NCBI RefSeq assembly: GCF_000327385.1
Contig: NW_008707828.1
Location: 3,865 to 67,864, forward strand
Direction: 5' to 3'
Source: Lottia gigantea
Lineage: Eukaryota > Mollusca > Gastropoda > Lottiidae
Length of the DNA stretch: 64,000 bases
Position 1 is the stretch's first letter. Every line of letters starts with the position of its first letter. Of the stretch, positions 11,710 to 22,225 are shown piece by piece. The notes beneath the pieces are model-generated. The model was not told the origin of the DNA. It did no database searches and saw only the letters and a program-made list of their open reading frames with translations. The translations under genes were made by a program, and so were the position numbers.

Positions 11710-12420
11710 CGTTCTTTTTTATTTAACTTTTTTTACAATAACTTTATAGCACAGTCACGCATTGCAAGACAGACCACCAACCATCAGAGAACTATTACAA
11801 TATTTGAACAATTTGAACTCTTCAAAATTAAAGATGAACTGTGCATTATCTTACAATATAGCAATTAAGATGCCAAATTCAAATCAAGCCATCTGGAGAA
11901 ATTGCCATGGACAATATTTGCTTAATGATAGAAGAACAAAATGGTGATAATCTACGATTTCAAGACAAAAAAAAAATATCATTGAAACAAAAGTCCTTTT
12001 TAAATACTATGATTTCTGTCATAATCAAGAACAGTAACTCTCAAGCACTTGAAAAGGAATTGCTGGTGGAAAGGTCCAATTAATGTCGCAGAAAGGAGCA
12101 CTTCAAGTCTGCCCCAGTAAACATGTTAATCTACTAATAATACAATGTCAATATCTTCAGCTTCAAAATGTCCGCCAGAACAGACGTAATTCCAATCTGA
12201 TCTTAACATAAAATATCTGATGCCGTTGTCAAGACAGGCGGACATGTTAATTATGACTTGACATTGGGTTAAATTGACCAGTCAGAATGATAATCAGGAA
12301 CAAAGAACTAGGAATGCATGGAAGGGAATTTGATTGGGGTTCTATGCCATTTTTTTTTAAAGGACTTTATTGTAAACACAGTATCTCAACTGGTTGCTCT
12401 TTTGACTGTAGGCTACTGAT
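11710..12420. other. No gene recognised
   Basis: A 9-bp stem (ATGTCCGCC at 12168-12176, inverse at 12237-12245) is the only structure noticed. Frames here are short and unassigned. Confidence 0.4.
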
Positions 12421-12425
12421 TTTAA

Positions 12426-12637
12426 AGGGACAGATGCACCATTTCTTTTGCCAATCATACTTTAGTCTCAGAAAAGGGAATTTTTTACCTTGGTGAATCA
12501 GTAATAGTGTTCACAGCTCACACTCGAAATTTGAGCCTTCAGATTCATGTGTGTCCAGAATTATCCGTGTTTGAAAGTTAAAAATAGACACTGCCATATA
12601 TAGAAAAGACATCTAGAAATAGGAAAAGAAATTCTGC
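12426..12637 (-). mobile_element. MITE-B, truncated
   Basis: Next to TTAA it starts AGGGACAGATGCACCATTT. It continues with AATCATACTTTAGTCTCAG and the GTGTGTCCAGAATTATC block, then ends inside the family's middle part. Confidence 0.85.
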
Positions 12638-12649
12638 GGCCCTGTACTA

Positions 12650-12800
12650 TGCTGCAGGCTGTGCACATTAAAGATTCCTCGACAGTTGGAAATCGAAAAA
12701 GAGCAGGCTCATGCCTCACATTACACTTGTATGGCATAGCCTGTCTTTATTAGCCAACATAGTGCAGAAAAGTAGGAAGTAAAACTCCATTCATTTTGTT
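12650..12800 (+). mobile_element. SINE-A 3' half
   Basis: It runs from GCAGGCTGTGCACATTAAAG through TCGACAGTTGGAAATCG to the tail GCAGAAAAGTAGGAAGTAAA and CATTCATTTTG. It sits directly after a truncated MITE-B. Confidence 0.85.
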
Positions 12801-13035
12801 TCCTTTTTCTAGCTCTTCAAATATGAAAACACCATATTTAGCAATGTCCACCAGAATCATGGAATGCTGCTTTTCACCAGCTTGTTGTATCACCAAAACC
12901 AAACTAGTAGTTTGGATTGGTAATGTTTTATTGATGGATATATCACCAAGACACTGGATAATCCTACCACAAGACACCATAGTATCAGGTTTGACATTTT
13001 CCTTGTTTTTCAATCAAATTTTTATTGTATATTAA

Positions 13036-13453
13036 GGGTATTGTCAAGAGTATTTTTTAATTTTTCATGTGTATCAGGGACACTGATAGTATCAATTTGC
13101 ATCATTTCGATTTTCAATCAGATGTTTGTGGTTCCAGGCAGGGTATGCTTACTCTTCTAAACACCTGATACCACCTTTTCATTATGAAATACTTACTCAC
13201 TTATGATTGATATACTTCCTCATGTGATAAGTTCAATAGTTGCTAACAATGTTTCGCCAAAATGTTCATTAAAACCGGTACTTGGTTTATATATCTTGCT
13301 ATTCTACTAAAACTAAGTGTTTGATGATGTCACTTACAATGAAGGCCTTATGTGAAACAAGCATATTTCGCGATTATTAGTGATGTCATCAAACAGTTAG
13401 TTTTAGTGTCTTCGATACACATAAGAATTTTTGAAAATCTCTTTACAATCACT
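13036..13453. mobile_element. MITE-D foldback copy, enlarged
   Basis: It is flanked by TTAA (13032-13035 and 13454-13457). The left arm has ATGTGTATCAGGGACACTGA; the right arm has GATACACATAAGAATTTTTG and ends TTTACAATCACT. The centre holds AAACTAAGTGTTTGATGATG and its inverse. About 100 bases of extra sequence separate parts of the left arm. Confidence 0.8.
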
Positions 13454-13457
13454 TTAA

Positions 13458-14350
13458 GATTGACAAATTTGTCGTTTTTTTGATTTGTGGGAACTAATGC
13501 ATTAATCTTCAGTGAAAATCATTTAAAGCTGCTTGCCATCCAAGACCTAAGTTCAAAAGATGACATTTGTTTCAAAATAATAATCTTCAAATTTCGCAAA
13601 AAAACTGAATTATTAGTTATGCTATCTTGACTATATCAAATCCTAATTCCTATATTTTATTTATCTTCGTTGAGGCGTTAATTTTACAACGGCTACGAGT
13701 AACAAAGTAAGACAATTAATACATTCCTTACAATGTCATGAAAAAACATCGCGTACAATAAGAAATTGGATAGAAAGGAAAAGAGAAGTCAAGGTCCGTG
13801 AAGCAGAACGTTATTTTTTTACCCAGAATACAATGCCTGACTTAGTTTCAATACAGTAACGTTGTTTTAAGTGCATTTCAACAACTTCGATGCTGTTTAA
13901 ATCTTCATTCTATCTGCATTGAAAGAAAATAGCTACAGGCTACATTAAGGGAATTTTTTGCGCCAAATTTTGGCTTTTCATTTTACGGTCTGGTGACTGC
14001 ATTAATTGTAATTGGAACCAAAAATACGCTTGTCACAAATAGTCAAGGTTCCAAAAATTGGAAACGCCTGAAACCATATCAGGATGCCTTTCACATCTGC
14101 ACTTAGTAACGCTTAATTGGAATTAGGTTTTAACTTTGGAATAATATCTGGTTTGAGATGCAATCAGGAAGATTTCAAGAGATCTCGAATGATCCAATTA
14201 TCACTACAAAAGATATTCATTTCAATTTATGTGCATCTTGGTGAAAATTTTTTTCAAACTCCTTGACTTTGTTTTACACTTCTTGACATTGTTTTGGATT
14301 GTTAAAAGAACATGGTCGGAAACAATTAAAGGGTGGAAGATTCGAAACAC
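13458..14350. other. No feature recognised
   Basis: AT-rich single-copy-looking sequence. A 113-codon frame (14229-14570) starts here but runs through a SINE-A scrap and into MITE-H, so it is unlikely to be a gene. Confidence 0.4.
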
Positions 14351-14351
14351 A

Positions 14352-14410
14352 ATGAAATGTAATTTTACATCCTACTTTTCTGCGACTTATTGGACTAATG
14401 AAGGCATACA
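14352..14410 (-). mobile_element. SINE-A 3' scrap
   Basis: TTTTACATCCTACTTTTCTG and GACTAATGAAG are the reverse of the SINE-A tail. Only about 60 bases remain. Confidence 0.75.
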
Positions 14411-14444
14411 AGGAAATATGGAAAGGAAACAACAACTCTTGAAG

Positions 14445-14887
14445 GTTTTTTTTTTTCGTAGATTGAAAAATTTGTTTGTGCAAACTTTTTCAAAACTATA
14501 TAAGAAAATCTGGAGAAATGTGTCCCTGGACATTTTTAGTTTAAAAAATTTTATCGCCAAGATTATTTAAAAGGTTAATTTCTAAAGTTCTTTATGCTTT
14601 TTCCGAGCTGTTATAAAACTACTGTACAGATTTGAGTGAAATCAACGCCTAATTGAAGGGAATATGTCTCCTATGTATTCTAAAGGTTTCAACTAATAAT
14701 ATTGAGCTATTATAAAGCCAAACACCAAAACTAGGTCAAACTGCTTAATTAACAATTAGTATTCTCCATTTTTAATTAACCTTTTTAAAACAAATTCAGT
14801 TTAATCAAGTAGATACATAGATATAAATAGCATAATTTAGAAATATTTTCAGGTATAATTTACAATGACTTTGATCATACTGCCCAT
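14445..14887 (-). mobile_element. MITE-H, reverse copy
   Basis: The interior AAGCCAAACACCAAAACTAG and the following ~150 bases are the inverse of 10640-10795. The right end reads ATACTGCCCAT before TTAA (14888-14891), matching the MITE-H terminus. Confidence 0.7.
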
Positions 14888-14891
14888 TTAA

Positions 14892-15160
14892 TTGGATGGA
14901 TGCGCTATTTTTTTAAAACCAATCACACCTTAGTCTCAGAAACGGGAATTTTTAAGCTAAGTCAATCAGTAATAGTATTCACGGCTCACTGTAAAAATCC
15001 ATGTGTGTCCAGTGTTTGCATAAGACACTGCTATACATAGAAAAGACATCTATAGAAATACAAAGAGAAATTCCTAGTTTGAGATATTTTTGAAGGAAGT
15101 TTGCTACTTTCGTACATTTCTAGTACTTCTGAAACCCCTGAAAATGGTGAATCTGTCCCT
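14892..15160 (-). mobile_element. MITE-B, nearly full length
   Basis: It starts at GGATGGATGCGC immediately after the MITE-H TTAA. It carries CCTTAGTCTCAGAAACGGG, AGAAAAGACATCTATAG and TCGTACATTTCTAGTACTTC, and ends GGTGAATCTGTCCCT. MITE-H and MITE-B appear to share one TTAA junction. Confidence 0.85.
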
Positions 15161-15294
15161 TTTAGACGAATTCCTGTTTTCTGGACAATAGATGTATTAA
15201 ATAATTTTCAGGACAAAAAAATATTGTTCCAAAGACATACTACAATAAAGAATAGAGCATATTATATTAATGGAAAACATAGATAATAGTTTAA

Positions 15295-15612
15295 AGAGAT
15301 TGTAGTAAGTAAAGAGATTTTCGGAATATTTTATGCGTATCAGGGACAATGATAACATCAATATCCACCATTCCAATTTTCAATCAGATGTCAGTGGTTC
15401 CTGCAATTCTACTAAAACCAAGTGGTTGATTTAATTGCAAAATATGCTGGTATCACATAAGGCCCTTAATGATCAGTGGCATTATCAAACACTTAGTTTT
15501 AGTGGAATTGCAGAAACCACTGACGTCTGACTGAAAATTGGAATGGTGGAAATTGATGTCATCAGTGTTCCTGATACATATAAAAAATTTAGAAAACCTG
15601 TTTACAATCTCT
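15295..15612. mobile_element. MITE-D foldback, complete
   Basis: 318 bp between TTAA (15291-15294) and TTAA (15613-15616), with ends AGAGATTGTA and TTTACAATCTCT. Both arms of ~140 bp are nearly complementary end to end, including CACCATTCCAATTTTCA and its inverse and AAACACTTAGTTTTAGTGG and its inverse. A transcript would fold into one long hairpin. Confidence 0.9.
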
Positions 15613-15785
15613 TTAAACAGCTATATAATAAGCTTTAGTGAAACAAGTCTGAAGGTATTTGTCAGGAGAATTAATCCCTTCGTAAAGGAAATGTCTTTAT
15701 TAATCTCCAGTTCAATAAACCAAGTAGGATATAAACTATTAATACCATTAATATTGTATTAAAGTAAGACATCAATGAAATGAAA

Positions 15786-16092
15786 TGAATTGAGTTTTAC
15801 GTCCTATTTTTCTGCACCATGTGGACTAATGAAGACGACCATGCAGGGTGCAATGGGGGAAATTTTGCCAGGACAGCAGCAATATATATAGCCCGCTCTT
15901 TTTTTCAATTACCAACTCTTGAGGGATCTGCACAGCCTGTAGCACACAGAGCCTCGATCTATTGTCCCCTCGGAACAAGCGCTTTTTCCATGTTAGCCCT
16001 TCTTACCTGCATCACTGACAGGGGGAAACCAGGTTGAAAAATCTGAAGGTATTATCTCGACCTTTGTCTGGAATTAAACCTGGACCTTCAGG
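15786..16092 (-). mobile_element. SINE-A, nearly complete, reverse
   Basis: It runs from the tail (GAGTTTTACGTCCTATTTTT) through TCTTTTTTTCAATTACCAAC, CTTACCTGCATCACTGAC and GGTATTATCTCGACC to CCTGGACCTTCAGG. The tRNA-like B box region is reached but the extreme head is absent. Confidence 0.9.
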
Positions 16093-16209
16093 AATTTCTT
16101 TTGTTTTATAAGCTTATAACTTACAATATCATTATGATAATATTAAAGGAGCAAAGCCAAGATATTAACACAAGAATCTAAACACAAGTGTATAACTACT
16201 AACTTTTAA

Positions 16210-16312
16210 AGGGACAGATGTGCCATTTTGAGGGGTTGATTAGGATCAAGAATATATGCAAATAGTCTTCAGAAGTACTAGGAATGTACAAAAATCGCAT
16301 AATTCCTTCAAA
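16210..16312 (+). mobile_element. MITE-B end fragment
   Basis: After TTAA (16206-16209) it reads AGGGACAGATGTGCCATTTT, then GTCTTCAGAAGTACTAGGAA, and stops near CCTTCAAAAATAC. Confidence 0.85.
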
Positions 16313-16940
16313 AATACTCTATTTGTCGAACAATTTCATAATCAAGTCAGGGACAAAAAATAGTAATTCTATTCACCAGCTTATAAAGTTCGGCAATTTT
16401 TATGGAATGAAAAGTATCTTGAAGTATTGTTACATGACCTTGGGATACAATACGCGTATTGTTGTACGTATTGCAATACATCAATATATTGTGCCACCAC
16501 TATTTTCAACTTTACAAAAGATGTTAAATACCAAATATTATTTTATGAAAGTACAATATTTTGATTTTAAATTTTGAACTGCCTCAAATAACAAATTTTA
16601 ATGATTTTTTCCAAAAAAATCTGGTTCATGATCAACATTGCCCAGGGGAACAAACAAAAGCACCAATCAAACACAAATGCCATATTTACCTAAAGGGGTT
16701 TAAGTGTCGCTCGAACAGAATCTTCTTTGAGAGAATAAAGAAATCTGCAATTAATATCAGGATTGTTCTTAGACTTGTCAATACAGTATTGAGTGAGTGG
16801 AACCTAAAAACAACTATCAGACTATATTGGAATTTTCTGGAATTTTTTCTACAGACACTTAGTGAGTTCAGTTTTTTGTATGAGATCTTTTTATAGCTTT
16901 ATTTTAAAATATTTTGGCCTCAACTTTCTTTCATGTAATG
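16313..16940. other. No feature recognised; two unassigned frames
   Basis: Two overlapping plus-strand frames (97 codons at 16284-16577 and 111 codons at 16561-16896) lie here. They show no recognisable motif, and the first starts inside MITE-B. I do not call them genes. Confidence 0.35.
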
Positions 16941-16944
16941 GTGT

Positions 16945-17155
16945 AGGAACAGGAACAGTCTTTGTGGCTGATTTTTGTTGCCAAGTCGAATCTTGAGTAA
17001 AATCTCATGTGTGCCTGCGCTTCCACAACAAGATTATCACTTTGTCGTCAGGATTTATAATATCAAACCAGTTTCATGTTTGTCGCCGATTGTTTTCACG
17101 TCTGCAAGATATAGTGTTATCATCCAATCAGATTCATTTCAATTATATCATCCTC
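16945..17155 (-). mobile_element. MITE-C copy, partial
   Basis: AGTCTTTGTGGCTGATTTTT, GCTTCCACAACAAGATTATC and ATCCAATCAGATTCATTT match the MITE-C at 21560-21740. Both extreme termini are eroded. Confidence 0.7.
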
Positions 17156-17184
17156 ACTGAAACCAATTGTATCCCCATAAATTT

Positions 17185-17990
17185 AAAAGTATGATTTTTA
17201 TAGGTTTTTAACCCAAATATGTGTCAGAATGCTCCAAATGAATAACATTTTTAGAAAATTTTCTTGGGAGAACCCTCTCAAACACTCCATGAGAGGTTTT
17301 CATCAATGACACCTCCACAGAGTTGCTGCATTTTAAATTTAGTCGCGACAGTTGTCCTGAATTGAGTCAGTTTGTCCTCTATTGGTACCCGCCGCCAATG
17401 ACAGAAAATCTGCTTCAAATCCCTTTACGATACTATACCCTTTCCAAATTACCCAATAACATGTTCAATTTATGGTTCATGAGTAATTATTAATTATGTG
17501 ACAAGGAAAAGATAACTCTTCTCTTGACAGTTCTCAAATTCCAATTTTACCATAAAATTCTCGTAAACAGCAGGCATAAAACTGAGAATGGTCTAGACTG
17601 CTACACCATAAACATATCAAAACTCTTCTATTTTAATGGAAATTCATAATTTTCTACTGTTTAACAATTTGAAATCTAGTGCAATAAAGCTTGTTTGTTA
17701 GATCTTTGCCCAGCTGATATTTTCACAGAGCCTGCCCCTAGAGAATGGGGGTACAAATAAGTTGCAGACTGACTCAAGGGGGACAAACCATTGAGGCTGA
17801 ATTCAAAATGCTGAAATTCTGTGGAGGCGCCATAATCGTAAGCCTTTTAAGGAGTGTCGGAAAGAGTTCACCCAAGAAAATTTATAAAAAATAAGATTGA
17901 TTTGATGCATTCTGACAAATATTTTGGTTTAATAACATATAGAAATCACATTTTAAAATTTGTTAAATGGGGTATAATTTGGGGTCCAAA
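17185..17990. mobile_element. Foldback element F with ~200-bp arms
   Basis: The left arm (17185-17400) contains ATGTGTCAGAATGCTCC, AACACTCCATGAGAGG and GAATTGAGTCAGTTTG. The right arm (17738-17990) has the inverted equivalents (GACTGACTCAAGGGG, GATGCATTCTGACAAATAT). Arms are imperfect, with a ~340-bp AT-rich loop. Single arms recur at 23560, 26885, 35645 and 54885. Confidence 0.7.
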
Positions 17991-18012
17991 ACATTTTGCT
18001 AGCATATGTTAA

Positions 18013-18306
18013 TGGGGCGCCATTTTCATGAGTTGATTTGGGTCTTGAATATATGTAAATAGTCTTCAGAAGTACTAGAAATGTACAAATATCCCATAAT
18101 TCCTTTCTATATTTCTATAGATGTCTTTTGTATATATGGCAGTGTCTCAAGATAACTTTCAAACGCAGATAATTCTAGACACACATGGATTTGAAGGCTC
18201 AAATTTCATGGGTGAGCTGTAAACACTATTACTGATTGGCTAAGCTAAAAAAATTCTGTTTCTGAGACTAAAGTACAATTGGTCAAAAAATGGAGCATCT
18301 GTCTCT
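18013..18306 (+). mobile_element. MITE-B copy
   Basis: TTAA (18009-18012) is followed by a degenerate end (GGGGCGCCATTTTC), then GTCTTGAATATATGTAAAT. The right end is GCATCTGTCTCT before TTAA at 18307. It sits directly downstream of foldback F. Confidence 0.9.
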
Positions 18307-18310
18307 TTAA

Positions 18311-18825
18311 GACAATATTTGACTTGAATATTTTAATTGAATATCAAATTGACAAGAAAATAAAAAAAAATGTTAAATCCTAAGTCAGACATGAATGGTT
18401 AAAACAACAATGTCACTTGAGAATCCTACACCATCTATTTTATACTGTCTCCACAAGTGAACTTTCTCCTGGCTAATTTCTAACTCAGCCCTAAACAATT
18501 CACCTTCATAAAAAAAAGAGAAGATAATTTGTGGCTCCAATTTCATAAAATTGGCTGTAATGTGTGTGAATTGTATGTAAGTTTAGACAAGATTTCGTGG
18601 TAATCTAAACAAAAGATAGGCATATGTTGAAATTGTTTACGATCCTTGTCAAATGTAGGAATGAAAAATGCTGCAAGGGTCGAAGTTGTGGTCTGGGCCA
18701 GTTAAGATTGAGTATACAAACCCTCGAGCTCTCCACTACAAAATGTCTTGTTTAGTCAAATTTATTCGAAAGTTTAAGATAACATTTAGACTCAACTTGT
18801 CTTGATGTGTTTATAAATCCTGATA
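18311..18825. other. No feature recognised
   Basis: AT-rich, with no repeat partner or coding signal seen. Confidence 0.45.
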
Positions 18826-18829
18826 TTAA

Positions 18830-19176
18830 AGGGACAGGTACGCCAATCTTTTTGACCAATTATACTGTAGTCTCAGAAACAGGAATTTTTTAGCTAAGCC
18901 AATTAGTAATAGTGTTCACAGCTCACCGTCAAAATTTGAGCCTTCAAATCTATGTGTGTCTAGAATTATCCCATCTGAATGTTAAAATGACGACTCATCA
19001 ATTTAAGATGCTCTGTGATATATACAAAAGATATAAATAGAAATAGTGAGTAAAATTACTAGTTTGAGATATTTTTGAAGGAATTATACGATTTTCGTAC
19101 ATTTCTAGTACTTCTGAAGATTATTTACATATATTCAAGACTCAAGTCAACCCCCCAAAATGGCGCACTTGTCCCT
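18830..19176 (-). mobile_element. MITE-B, full length, reverse (reference copy)
   Basis: 347 bp between TTAA (18826-18829) and TTAA (19177-19180). The ends are AGGGACAGGTACGCC and GGCGCACTTGTCCCT, a ~15-bp terminal inverted repeat. It has no frame. The interior carries CAGAAACAGGAATTTT, GTCTAGAATTATCC and CAAGACTCAAGTCAACC. This copy best defines the family. Confidence 0.93.
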
Positions 19177-19180
19177 TTAA

Positions 19181-19630
19181 GAATGAATGATGTTGTTTAA
19201 ATGGTTGCCAAAAAGTATATTAACTTGGTGTCTTTACAGACAGATGGCCGGACTTAATTCACCTTCTTTCTTCCCATTGAGTAATAGTATGTACATTACA
19301 ATTTTTATGTGGCGTCTGTTTTGATAAAGTTAAAGGATAAAAAGAACAATCTTTCATTATTCTATATTCTAGAGAATAAAACAGAAACACCAATTACACA
19401 ATGAATACATTTGTCTTGTACATTTCAGACTCAAATTGTCTTGCAAAGTTAGTTTCCGTCCAATAGTTGCAGGAAATCTGCAGTAACGAATGTAGGGGAG
19501 GGCCCTCAGGCCTGTGAAAGATCTTGTTTTGAAGTGAAAATTTAGCCCTTTATATGCTCAAAATTCATCTCAGGACATCTTAAATCTGTTGTGTCTTAAT
19601 TGACTTTTGAGTGCCATTAGCAGACGCCTT
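19181..19630. other. No feature recognised
   Basis: AT-rich; nothing I can support. Confidence 0.45.
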
Positions 19631-19635
19631 TTCCC

Positions 19636-19876
19636 CTTTGTCTCAAAAATGTGAATTTTAGCTAAGCCAATCAGTAATAGTGTTCACAGCTTACCGTCGA
19701 AATTTGAGCCTTCAAATCTATGTATGTCTAGAATTATCTGCGTTTAAAAGCTAAAAAGATGAGTCGTCTTTTCTTGAGACATTGCCATATATAGAAATAC
19801 ATCTATAGATAGAAAATTTCCTAGTTAGAGATATTTTTGAAGGAATTATGTAATTTTTGTATACTTCTGAAGATTT
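19636..19876 (-). mobile_element. MITE-B, both ends eroded
   Basis: AGCTAAGCCAATCAGTAATA, TTTGAGCCTTCAAATC and GATATTTTTGAAGGAATTAT follow the family order. A 93-codon minus-strand frame overlaps it and the T155 array and is not a gene. Confidence 0.85.
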
Positions 19877-19889
19877 TTTATGTGCCCAC

Positions 19890-20420
19890 ATTATAATGAT
19901 TTTAATTAAATTTGGTGTGATCATTATTATTGTTGAGATTTTGGACAAGTTGGAATCTGGCTGTCTTTCGATGAACGGTTTTTGAGTTATTGCCCTTGAC
20001 TCATTAAAACTCATTAAAATTTGACTGTGCACACAATAGAGACTACAGTTTTCATCTGATTCAAATGAAATTTGGTGTGATCATTTATAATGATAAGATC
20101 TTGGACAAGTTTGCTATTTTTCTATGAACAGTTTTTGAGTTATTGCCCTTGACTCAGGAAAAAGCGTGTCAAAATTTGATTGTGAACACAATAGAGACTA
20201 CAGTTTTCATTCTATTTAAATGAAATTTGGTGTGATCATTGATAATGATGAGATCTTAGTCATGTTTGAATTTGACAATTTTTCGATAAATGGAATTGAG
20301 TTATTGTCCTTGGCTTAGGATAGGAAAAAACGCATCGATATTTTGTTGGCTTGAGAACGCGATAGAGGTGACACTATTTGTCAGAATTTTATTAAATTTT
20401 GTGTGTACAAATTAAATTTT
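19890..20420. repeat. T155 tandem repeat, three to four ~155-bp units
   Basis: The module ACAATAGAGACTACAG, AAATTTGGTGTGATCAT, GAACGGTTTTTGAGTTATTG occurs at about 19895, 20030 and 20180, with a diverged fourth at 20340. A related unit lies at 52740-52880. I recall similar units as common non-coding repeats in bivalve genomes, but this is memory, not a search. Confidence 0.85.
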
Positions 20421-20514
20421 TGGTATGATTTGACACAGATAGGTGACTGCCCTTGACATACTGAAAATGTATCAGGAAAGTGGGCGTATCTTGCTAGGCA
20501 ACCACTTGTTACGT

Positions 20515-20553
20515 ATAATTAAGACTCGAATCAACCTTCCAAAATGGCGCATC
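20515..20553 (-). mobile_element. MITE-B end scrap
   Basis: AAGACTCGAATCAACC followed by AAAATGGCGCATCTGT is the terminal part of MITE-B. The CCCTTTAA end is missing. Confidence 0.65.
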
Positions 20554-20980
20554 TGTTGCAGAGCTTACATCATAAAGAAATCATCAATCATATTCATCAT
20601 CAAGAATTCTTTTACATAAAAAAGCAGAGTAAGATTTGTAGCAGACGTCTGTACTTGGGAACAACCTGTGTTTAGCAATATCAATAAGTACTTAGTTACT
20701 AATAAATGACGATCACTAATCACCATCTCATCGACTATTTTCTATCAATACACTATTTACTTGTCTTAGTAATAAGTGTGTGCAAACGCTATTGTGTATG
20801 CGTGTCATTATGTTGTTGACCTATCTACTATCTAGTGTTGATTTAGAACCAATATGAGCTACAAGACTATTACCATTTAGTGCAAGACTGGTATGTTTTT
20901 TGCTGCGAGACTGTCATTCCTTCATGTGTCAATCAATACATCATTTTATTTGATTTGGTTATTTTTATATAAAACAGTAC
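20554..20980. other. No feature recognised
   Basis: AT-rich; nothing I can support. Confidence 0.45.
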
Positions 20981-20984
20981 TGTT

Positions 20985-21125
20985 GAAAATCGAAAAAGAG
21001 TAGGCTAATGCTGCTGTCCTGACAAAATTTCCCTCATTGCATCCTGCATGGTGTCGCCCGTCTTCATTAGCCCACATGGTACTGAAAAGTAGGATGTAAA
21101 ACTCCATGCATTTCAATTCATTTTG
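20985..21125 (+). mobile_element. SINE-A 3' half
   Basis: It starts GTTGAAAATCGAAAAAGAG and ends AAGTAGGATGTAAAACTCC plus a CATTTCAATTCATTT tail. Confidence 0.88.
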
Positions 21126-21504
21126 TCCTAATAATGGCAAAATCGGATGTTAAAGTATATTACCGTGTGTGGCACGCTATCTTAAAACAAAGATGGTATT
21201 CATTTATGAAACTGTCTATATGTTTTCTTTGCAACATCCATTATCTTATGAATCACAAAGTGCAATTAATTAAAAAGACACAAAATGGAGGCAGTTAGTT
21301 CCGCAGAGAATATCACTAGCCCGCAGCGACTTTTCTTGAATAAAGGAAATAAATTGCATGTATCGAATAAGTTTGAAAGATCATTCATATTGAATTTAAG
21401 AAAAATATTCTCAAATAAGAAAATAATTTGAATTTTCAATTTAATTAAAAAATGCAATTTGTTTATTACAGCCCACAGATTGAATAAGCGAAAAAATTGT
21501 TTAA

Positions 21505-22029
21505 AGGGGCAGTGTGCAAAATTTCCATTATCAAAAACTGCAAGCTTAAGGTCCAGACACACGAGCAGCCTTGGTCAGAGATTTTTGTCGCAGTTTCGAA
21601 TCTGGAGTAATATCTTGCGTGTGCCCGTGCTTCCATGACAATATCATTGTGTCGCCCACAGGATTTATAATTGTCTCCGATATTTTTATCTTCTGTAAGA
21701 CAGACCGTCATCATCACATCAGATTCATTTTCCTTTCAATTGCATGATCCGCACATGAAAATAACGGACTGGAGATTTTTGTCTCCTTGTGTGCCTGTGC
21801 CAGTCATTGAAACTCTTGACAAGACTATAATCGGCAACAAAAGTCTCCAAACAAGACAGCTCGTGTGCCCGCACCTTTACGTAATCATTTTAAAAAGATT
21901 TGGCATTAAAAGAATCAATGGCAAGATTTTTGTAGTTAAAACTTTCAGATACGTTAAGGGACAAATTTTGATTTGAGCCTTATTTGAGCAAAACAAATTT
22001 TTGACGCACAAAAAAAATGGAATGCTCCT
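21505..22029 (+). mobile_element. MITE-H with a nested MITE-C
   Basis: TTAA (21501-21504) is followed by AGGGGCAGTGTGCAAAAT; the right end is GGAATGCTCCT before TTAA (22030-22033). The interior is interrupted by MITE-C (21549-21881). Without the insert the element is close to 190 bp, shorter than the 10600 copy. Confidence 0.85.
21549..21881 (+). mobile_element. MITE-C, complete, inserted in MITE-H
   Basis: The left end AAGGTCCAGACACACGAG and the right end CTCGTGTGCCCGCACCTTT form an imperfect inverted repeat of ~40 bp, continuing into AGATTTTTGTCG on the left and CGGCAACAAAAGTCT on the right. The 101-codon and 83-codon frames crossing it are incidental. Confidence 0.85.
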
Positions 22030-22225
22030 TTAATTTGAAACACGACAAAGGAAAATCTAATGTGCAATTTGTGCATCCAATTAATTCTTGCATTTTTTCA
22101 CAAAATTATTGTGCAATAACAAAAGGAAAGCAAATATGTATTACAAGACTAAATTATAACAGCACATGCATGTAAAACAACATGCGGGTATTTGTGGACT
22201 ATTATTAACTGCTAACGGCAGTTAA

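Noticed and set aside
12168-12245. 9-bp inverted repeat ATGTCCGCC
   Set aside because: Too short over 78 bases to claim an element without a second copy.
14229-14570. 113-codon plus-strand frame
   Set aside because: It crosses a SINE-A scrap and the start of MITE-H; composition is Phe/Lys/Ile-rich as expected for AT-rich noise.
16561-16896. 111-codon plus-strand frame
   Set aside because: No recognisable motif, no splice or start context, and composition typical of AT-rich non-coding sequence.
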